Source of the DNA: Rhyacichthys aspro
Taxonomy: Eukaryota; Chordata; Actinopteri; Gobiiformes; Rhyacichthyidae
Length of the DNA stretch: 64,000 bases
Reading direction: 5' to 3'
Assembly (NCBI GenBank): GCA_036850595.1
Contig: CM072151.1
Coordinates: 22,917,307-22,981,306 of the forward strand
In this document: one piece after another, positions 57,036 through 64,000 of the stretch
How the letters are laid out: the number at the start of each line of letters is the position of its first letter
How positions within the stretch are numbered: the stretch's first letter is position 1
Notes under the pieces: generated by a model
Databases searched by the model: none
The model's input: the letters and a program-made list of their open reading frames with translations, nothing else
What the model was told of the DNA's origin: nothing
Position numbers and translations under genes: made by a program

Positions 57036-57535
57036 TAGCCTGGCTAGCCAGACCGACTTTCTCTTTGTATTACATACAGAGAAAGTTAGTCTGGGATCGA
57101 TGGATTTAAACAGGATTTCAAGGCAGGACCATGGGCAGAACTAACGCTCGCTGAGTGAACCAATCAGAGAAGCCACGGATGTGACGTAAGGAAAGCGAAA
57201 CTTATTCTACTTGTCAACAAACCACAGCGTACACCAGCGTGGCTCGAGAGAGAAGATGCTTCGGTGACGGTGAATGACTTCTGTTGTTTTTGTCAGAAAA
57301 ACCTGAGGACACGGGGTGTAATATCGAGTTTAGTGCTTATTTCGATCGTTGTAAGCTACCGAAACCTGCTACTGTTTTCTCGCGCTCAATATGACGCGAA
57401 ACAAAATCCCGCCTCCCTCGCTACGATTGGTCGGAAAGAAAGTGCCGGAGAGAAATCGGAGGCAGATCGATCGATTCCAGACTAACTTTCTCTGTATGTA
57501 ATACAATGAGAAAGTCGGTCTGGCTGGCCAGGCTA
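57036..57535. mobile_element. 500-bp MITE with 59-bp inverted repeats and 9-bp target duplication
   Basis: Both ends read TAGCCTGGC(T/C)AGCCAGACCG and stay inverted for about 59 bp with only two mismatches. CTGAGTGTT is duplicated exactly on both sides (57027-57035, 57536-57544). Each arm contains its own smaller hairpin (ACTTTCTC ... GAGAAAGT). Long inverted repeats and a 9-bp duplication suggest Mutator-like mobilisation. The interior is GC-richer, has CpGs and lacks a transposase. Confidence 0.88.
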
Positions 57536-57544
57536 CTGAGTGTT

Positions 57545-57992
57545 ACCACCGAGCCCCGCGGAGCAAACTGCTGTCTTTACTCACTAATATGATTTATATT
57601 AGTGAAGTTTGAGAAAAAGCTGCTGTTTTAAACCTCATTTTATTCATTTTAATGTAATCGGGATCGATACTAAACAAGCTGGATCGATGCATCCCTAGTT
57701 CCTAACCTAAATTGTGGTCACCATAATAAGAAAGGGAGACAGGAAAGGGACTTCTGTTCATTAATGTGCAGTAGTAGGATGCTATAGAACACAGCTCCGC
57801 ACACATTTCTGTTGCTTAATATAAAATGTAAGCATGTGGACTGGACCTTGTGGTTTAAATGGCCAGCACAGACCACTGATTGACTTTACATGCTGTTGGA
57901 GAAGTGTTGCAGATAATTGTGTGGCTCAATGACTTAATGCTATGTGATATGAACTCTTGTTGTATAGAGCATTTTTTCCACAGAGCAGTACA
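57545..57992. other. Old repeat remainder, then unassigned
   Basis: A terminal motif GGATCGATGCATCCCTAG near 57680-57697 resembles a hAT-type end. The AAAAGCTGCTGTT block is shared with 2874-2965. No mate end was found. Confidence 0.35.
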
Positions 57993-58126
57993 TGTTATGG
58001 GGTTTCCCCCTTAGTATTAGTGCAGGAGCCCCTGAGTGTAACTGTATGATGTACATTAATATAAATACAGACTTACGGCGCTAACTTGACGAGCATCTGG
58101 TGTGTGTTTTCATTATATCACAAACA
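57993..58126 (+). repeat. 5' LTR of the decayed gypsy element
   Basis: 134 bp, TGTTATGGGG at the start and CACAAACA at the end. Compared with the 3' LTR it lacks about 25 bp after GGGGTTTCCC. Confidence 0.85.
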
Positions 58127-58144
58127 TGGTGTCAAAAGTACCAG
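58127..58144 (+). other. Primer binding site of the decayed gypsy element
   Basis: TGGTGTCAAAAGTACCAG begins directly after the LTR. TGGTGTCA matches the 3' end of vertebrate tRNA-Leu(CAG) as I recall it. The rest diverges. Confidence 0.5.
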
Positions 58145-58479
58145 TACGTCCGCAGCCTGGGAATGCACTTTTGCTGCTGGGACTTTTTTTTAGTCACAAC
58201 ATTAGCAGAGATCAAAACACAACAAACACTGCATATAAGCGGAGGACAGCAGCATGAAGCCTTTTTGCAGATTTATAAACTCCCACATTAGGATGCTAAC
58301 TCTAAGACCGCAGGCGTCACCATGTTTAGCAAGACAAGACCAAATGTTTTGAAAATAACGGGAAGAAGGTTTGTGTCTTACATCGCTACGTACGTACGCA
58401 TTCTGAAAGAAATCTGATAATGGACTGAAACATGTAAACCAGGTTTTTTTTTTTTATTATCACATTTCTGAACAACAAA

Positions 58480-61320
58480 GGGACATGAAAGCAATATTGG
58501 ACGCGCTAGAGGGCTACCTCGAGCCAAAGAACAATGTTATATTAAAAGATACATTTTTGGAAATTGCAAAAATTGACTGATGACTCAAGACTGGTCACTT
58601 GAAAATGTCCATGCTACAAACAGGCGTCAGCAGCAACTGCCACACCCCACAGCTAGACCGCTCAGACAAGCCCCATGACAGTGCGTCACAAGTGGCCAGT
58701 GAAATTGCATGCAAATACTGTGGCGTTACACACAGACGCGGTCGTGACCCTGCCTATGGAAAAGTCTGTCATTGATGTGGGACACAAAACCACTTTGCAA
58801 AGATGTGCATGAAAAAAACCTGACAAACAACTGAACACAGCTGAGGATACAAACAGTGAGGTTGAGCATGCTGACAATCATGTCTACACAGCCAAGAGTA
58901 TTGGAGCTATAATTGGACAAGGAAAAAATGGTCCGCCACACTATTATTGAATGGGGGGTTGCAAAGACGCCAGCTGGACTCAGGGGCAACATGCAACGTG
59001 ATGAGCATTGAAGACAAGAGAAAACTAGCACTGTGCCTCTACTGCCCAGTAAGGCTAGGCTTGTGCTATACTCTGGGGAGTCAATAAACCCAATTGGCAC
59101 CTTTAGAACAGAATGTGTGATGCAGGGTAACAGACATAAGCTTGACTTTGAAATAGTTAGATGCAACCAAAGGCCCCTCCTGTCAGGCTCAACAAGTGTG
59201 CAGCTAGGTTTAATGCACTTCACCATCGCTGATCTATGCAACCAAGTGTCTCTAACTAAGCAGCAGTTTATCGATTCATATGCAGATGTCTTTGATGGTC
59301 CTGTCCAGTCCCTCCCTGCGGAAGTTTGTTTTGCGCTGGACAACACGGTGACCCCTGTGCAAGCTTCCCCCCCGAAACATCCCAGTGGCACTCTGGAGTG
59401 CGGTCAAGGCTCAGTTCGACAAATACAAGAAAGATGGTCACATAACTCCTGTATCTGAGCCAACTGAGTGGATTAGCCACATGGTGACTGTCAAACAGCC
59501 AGAGAAATTGAGGATTTGTATTGACTCAAAACCTCTCAATAAGGCCTTGAGGTGGTCCTACTACCAAATGCTTACACTAGATGACGTGCTGTACAAACTC
59601 CCAAAGGCTTGAGTTTTTACACTTGGATGTGTGTGACTCTGTATTGCAGTGCAAATTGGACAGAGAGAGCAGCCACATGTTGACATTCTGGACTCCATGG
59701 GGCAGGTACAGATTGTTAAAGCAGAAGTCTACCAACAAAAGAAACTTTTGGTGGGGCTCTGTGGTGCTGAGCCCATAGCAGATGACATACTGATTGTCGG
59801 CTGTGGGAACACTGATGCAGAGGCAATGACAGATCATGATACAAAACTGAAAGCACTGCTGGACAGGTGCAGAGAAATCAAACTGAGACTGAGCCACAAG
59901 AAGTTGCAGTTCAAAGTCAAAGTCAAGTTTCATGGACTCATCCTGTCAGTGGAGGGTCTGTGGCCAGAACTTGAAAAAATTAGGGCAGTTCATAGGGTTT
60001 GTGACTTACCTTGCCAAGTTTTTGCCACACCTATCAGAGGTGTCCCAGCTGTTGCGTAGGCTGCTCGACAAGGATGAGTTGTTTCACTGGCTGCCAAAAC
60101 ACGAAGCAGCAGTGCAGGAGATCAAGCAACCAATTTTGAAGTATTACAATGTAACAACGCCAGTCAATATTCAAAGCCATGCTAGCAAAAAGGGAGTTGG
60201 ATGCTGCCTCCTACGAGATGGCCAGCCAGTGGGGTTTGCATCCCGTGCACTGACACAGACTGAAATGCACACTATGCACAAATCAAGAAGGATTGTCTCT
60301 ATGGCAGGGATGAGATAACAGCGAAACAGATCACAAGCCGTTTCATCTCAATCTTTAACAAGCCGCTTCTGAGTGCACCCAAACGACTGCAGAGCATGCT
60401 TCTCACATTGCAAAACTACAGCCTCAAGGTAATGTACATGGCCCTGACATGCACATTAGTGACACTCTTAGCAAAGCCACAGTTCCTGCAAAGACACATG
60501 CTGATGCGTACAGCCGCCATTCCATATGCACCCTGCAGAGGGAACAAGAACTCACTGAACACATAAATCAGTCTGACTACCTCAATGTCACTAGCCAACG
60601 CCTAGCACAGAAAAGAAAGCACACAGATTAGAACACATGTCTCCAGCTGATGAAAACTGTAGTTCTCAGGGGTGGCCTGAGAATAGGGATGAGACACCTA
60701 TAGCCATCTGAGAGTACTGGTCTATCGGAGATGATCTATCAGTGTGCAGGATGGTGTGCTTTTGGTGTGCTTTTCAAAAGTCAGAGAATATACATTCCAA
60801 GATCATTGCATCAAAAAATGCTGAAACGTATTCATGTTAGTCACATAGAGGGAGAGGCATGCAACAGGCAAGCAAGGGACACATCATACTGGCCTAACAT
60901 GTAGGGTGAGATAAAAGACTGTGTAAGGCAGTGCTGTGCATGCAGCGAATACTCTCACAAACAGCAGGGAGAGACAATGAGGTCACATGCACTCCCCACC
61001 CGGCCATGGCAAATCAACAGTATGGACTTTCAGGCAAAGACCTTCTGATAATGGTGAACCACTACTTAGATTTTTGGGAAATAGAACAGCTTCCTGATCT
61101 CACAGCTGAAACCACAGTCCTCAAATGTAAGTCACAATTTGCCAGATATGGCCAACCCGACAGTGTAATCACAGATTGTGGCTCTCAGTTCGACAATGAG
61201 ACATTCAGGAGATTTAAAAAAGAATGGGATTTTGAACACATTATGTCATCCCCAAGGCACCCCAAGTCTAATGGGAAAGCTGAGTCTGCTGTGAAAATCG
61301 TGAAAAACACTTTCAGATGA
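58480..61320 (+). pseudogene. Broken gag-pol of the decayed gypsy element
   Basis: Pieces in order, in shifting frames: a gag block DMKAILDALEGYLEPKNNVI (near 58485); CCHC-like knuckles CKYCGVTHRRG and CGTQNHFAKMC, the first Cys of the second knuckle lost to a stop (near 58710-58810); a linker ending in DVFDGPVQSLPAEV; RT blocks HITPVSEPTEWISHMVTVKQ and LRICIDSKPLN (59435-59550), then ADDILIVG (near 59780), the usual YxDD as IADD; thumb QFIGFVTYLAKFLPHL (near 59985-60035); RNase H-like VGCCLLRDGQPVGFASRAL (near 60200); and integrase VITDCGSQFDNETF and HPKSNGKAESAVKIVKN (61165-61315). Several catalytic residues are changed or lost. Confidence 0.85.
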
Positions 61321-62058
61321 GCAGCCAGTGCAGGTACAGAACACTGATTAGCTATACTGCAGTGGAGAAACACTCCTACAGATGACATGCACTGCAGCCC
61401 AGCACAGAGACTGATGGCCCGGAGACTGAAAACTCCACTCCCCATCTCTGATAACTCTTGGATGTGTTGTGGCAGGTGTACCAGAAAAATTAAAAGCCAA
61501 GCACCAAAGAGCAAAGTTGCAATATGACCAATCAGCCAGGGACCTGCCTGAGCTAAACATTTCCAGCCTGTTTTGATGCAGCCGCTGCCAGGAGACTGGA
61601 CTGGAAGATGGAGAAGAGACGGGTGCCTCCAACAGGTGGGCCCACAGTCATATATAGATGTGGAAGGGACTTTGTATAGGTGCACCAGAGTGGATCTGAG
61701 ACCAGCTGGGCAGGAAGATATAGCGGAAAAATCACAGGGAAGATAGGTCCCTGAACAGGACAGTGTGGTTCAGCCAAGGGAACAAAGGAGCATACATTGC
61801 AACATAAACAATCCCAAGCAAACTGAACAGTCTATCGTCCACTCCCCAGATACAGGGCTGTATAAAACCAGCAGTGACAGACTGGTGAAACCTCCAAATA
61901 GACTGAACCTGTAATTGAAAATACATATGTGTTGTTTATTTTTAGTTATGTTATATGTTGAACTGAAAGTTAAGTGTTTTGGCGATAACAATACTGAAAG
62001 TTAACATGTTTACAGCCATGTATTATACAATTTAGTTGCTGTGGTAATAGATAACTTT

Positions 62059-62069
62059 AAAAGGGGAGA
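62059..62069 (+). other. Polypurine tract of the decayed gypsy element
   Basis: AAAAGGGGAGA lies directly before the 3' LTR. Confidence 0.8.
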
Positions 62070-62228
62070 TGTTACGGGGTTTCCCAGTGTTCTGCCAATG
62101 GCACAGTCCAACAAAGTATTAGCACAGGAGCGCCTGAGTGTAACTGCATGACGCATGTTAATATCAATACAGACTTACAGAGCTAACCTGATGAGCATCT
62201 GGTATGTGTCTTCATTATAGCACAAACA
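62070..62228 (+). repeat. 3' LTR of the decayed gypsy element
   Basis: 159 bp, TGTTACGGGG to CACAAACA. It keeps a GTTCTGCCAATGGCACAGTC stretch that the 5' LTR has lost. Confidence 0.85.
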
Positions 62229-62957
62229 GTACTCTTTAATTGGGCATTGCACCTGGGCCAGGGCCCCTCCCATTTTGTACATACAATGTATGTTTTTACA
62301 GTGTAGGTACCAGATTGGCTCAGCTGGCTTTGCGTAGTGAATAGGTTGTGCAGTATGATTGGGTGTGACGTGGAGCATGCATGGGTGATTGGCTGTAGCT
62401 TGTTCGGAAATAGGAACCCCAGGATATTTGAATTGAATTGAATCGAATCTAATTGAAAATATACTATTATAATATATTATAACCAGGAGATACTTCTATC
62501 TCAACACAAGAATGTTTATCAATAGAAAGGCTTTGGCTGTTGGAGCATACATCAGCATCGCCGCCAATTTTAACAGGACCTATTGATGGTACATCAATGA
62601 CTGGGCCACTCAGCTGATTGAAGAGCTAAAGAAGCAGTGTTAGGTCACAGCTGAATTTTGTGCTTGCTGTCTCTCAAAAAGAAGATGCCAGTGTCCTGTA
62701 CAGCTTAGGGCTGCTCCAACTGGCACACAGTCTAAACCAGGTCTCGGGGATTACATTTCACAAGCAAGATTTGCCATTTGGTTGTACTTTAGTTTTACCA
62801 TTAGAACATAATTTGGTAGTGCAGTTGTAAACAGCCAGAGTTGCAGAACTGCCTGACCCACCGTCACGCATGGTGGATCATCCAGGCTTTGAGTCTGTGT
62901 GCATCTATTCACAAAAAAATGCTATGAATGTTTATAAGACAATATAGGTCACTGTGT
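62229..62957. other. No feature recognised
   Basis: Contains a short imperfect TTGAA(T)TGAA tract near 62428-62455. Nothing else. Confidence 0.35.
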
Positions 62958-63155
62958 TTAAGCCACAACCTTTTTGATTATGAAAGAAGAGCCACCATTA
63001 GTATGCAATGCCAAGTTGTTGATTGCCTGCCGGAGTGCTTTCATTAATAGCTGGCTATCCCACTTTCGAGAAAAGTCACAGTGTGGGCATTGCTGTAAAT
63101 GTTCCCACACCCTTTTTGTCCGCACATCTGATACACATCGACAGACAGGACACAC
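62958..63155 (-). pseudogene. Short Cys-rich frame, possible relic of a repeated fish zinc-binding protein
   Basis: 65 codons starting MCPVCRCVSDVRTKRVWEHL, with C-x2-C ... C-x2-C spacing (CPVC, then CPHC) and a following FSRKWDSQ. C-x2-C...(R/K)xWxSQ occurs near the N-terminus of repeated, transposon-like fish proteins. Nothing downstream extends the similarity convincingly. Low confidence. Confidence 0.25.
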
Positions 63156-64000
63156 CTCTGTTTCACAGTTTCATAAGGAATTTTTCATAAAGTTTGCATG
63201 TAGGGGTTCATGGATTGGTGTTGAGGTCTCTATGGTTCTATTTGAGACGAAAATACAGAATATAGCATACATCAAGAAATATTATACAGGAATGCACCTT
63301 TACAGTTTAAGTATTCAGGGTTAACTTACCTCATGTCAGCCACCTCTGACAAAGCCGTAATGGACTCCTCAGGATCATAGGTTGAATCCAGTGAGACTGG
63401 TATGTCCATAGACTGTCTGCTCCAGTCGGGGTCGCTTTAATTTCTTGTGTTATGACCTCCTGCTCAAGATGGAGAGTCGTTGGTCTTTTCAGTGGAGTTG
63501 ATGTCATAAATGCAGATGTATGTACAAAGGCAGCAGTTGACTTACAAACCAACATCAGCGCAGTGTACACTTATCTGTATGCCTTGGATAAAAAAGGAGA
63601 AGAATAAAAAACAAACCTGTACTCCTGACTTTAGGTGGTTGAGTCGTTATGTAAAGCTGTACCCCCACAGAGCTTGTCCTGAGTAATTCTGTCTGGCATC
63701 GGGTATTACTGAACAAAGGCTGCTGTGTTGCTGTGTTTTTCTAAAATTGAAATGGTTTTATTTACACATTTACACAAGAACAAGGCCAAAGAGTATTGAA
63801 AATGTGTACAGTTACTGTCAAGCTATTTAGAGCCATCCAGTGTAACTTTTAGCCAGTAGCACCACCTAACTTTTAGCCCTTAAATATACATATTCTTATC
63901 TTATCTTTTCTCACTGAGGATAAGGTGCTCTTGCAGTTTTCTTATTTAGGGACATTATAGTTTTTACAAACCAGCTGTGCATCAAAGTAAATTCTCCAAG
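63156..64000. other. No feature recognised
   Basis: Intron-like AT-rich sequence to the end of the window. I did not find the missing Ig2 exon here. Confidence 0.4.

Larger units (their letters stand above)
57993..62228 (+). mobile_element. Decayed Ty3/gypsy-type LTR retrotransposon
   Basis: LTR (57993-58126), PBS-like TGGTGTCA next to it, broken gag-pol, polypurine tract (62059-62069) and LTR (62070-62228). Flanks GTACA and GTACT match at 4 of 5 positions, as a mutated target duplication would. The pol order is protease, RT, RNase H, integrase. Many stops and frameshifts and unequal LTRs show an old, dead copy inside intron 4. Confidence 0.88.

Noticed and set aside
58726..59391. 221-codon frame on the - strand
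   Set aside because: It lies antisense to the gag-protease part of the decayed gypsy element and has no recognisable domain.

Overview
The window is teleost fish genomic DNA. It has the 5' coding exons of a LAR-type receptor tyrosine phosphatase on the + strand, separated by introns of several kb, in a background of fish-type transposable elements: Tc1/mariner, hAT, L2/CR1/I/L1-type LINEs, Penelope-like, Ty3/gypsy, a tRNA-type SINE and MITEs. There are no operons, CRISPR arrays or rRNA genes. All calls were made by eye, with no database search.

Host gene. Four exons with matching splice phases (42125-42252, 46507-46652, 52765-52906, 53617-53805) encode the signal peptide, Ig1 (split over two exons) and most of Ig2 of a type IIa receptor protein tyrosine phosphatase. 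It is closest to LAR/PTPRF in Ig1. The remaining exons (rest of Ig2, Ig3, fibronectin repeats, membrane segment, phosphatase domains) lie beyond the window. A possible non-coding 5' exon ends at 32754.

Most striking element. At 15291-21033 there is an apparently complete, very young LTR retrotransposon on the - strand. It has two 629-bp LTRs that look identical, a perfect 5-bp target duplication (AGAAG), a tRNA-Leu-type primer binding site, a polypurine tract and one uninterrupted 1474-codon polyprotein. Its pol order is protease, integrase, reverse transcriptase, RNase H. That Ty1/copia-like order in a Ty3/gypsy-like protein is the hallmark of the Gmr1 group. A second gypsy-type element at 57993-62228 is heavily decayed and has the usual RT-RNaseH-integrase order.

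Region by region. 1-10 kb: nested DNA elements and two LINE relics, one interrupted by a 369-bp hAT MITE with a perfect 8-bp duplication. 10-15 kb: mostly unrecognised unique-looking sequence, a 52-bp perfect inverted repeat and a pre-miRNA-like hairpin. 15-21.7 kb: the Gmr1-like element and a truncated MITE. 22-31 kb: a SINE, a LINE endonuclease relic and a Penelope-like relic. 31.5-40.4 kb: pieces of an I-type LINE on the - strand, interrupted by an L1 ORF1 relic and a broken multi-exon copy of a teleost-expanded gene family of unknown function. 42-54 kb: the phosphatase exons, whose introns hold a hAT transposase relic, LINE relics, a Tc1-like element, microsatellites and a MITE. 54-64 kb: two further MITEs (one with 59-bp inverted repeats and a 9-bp duplication) and the decayed gypsy element.
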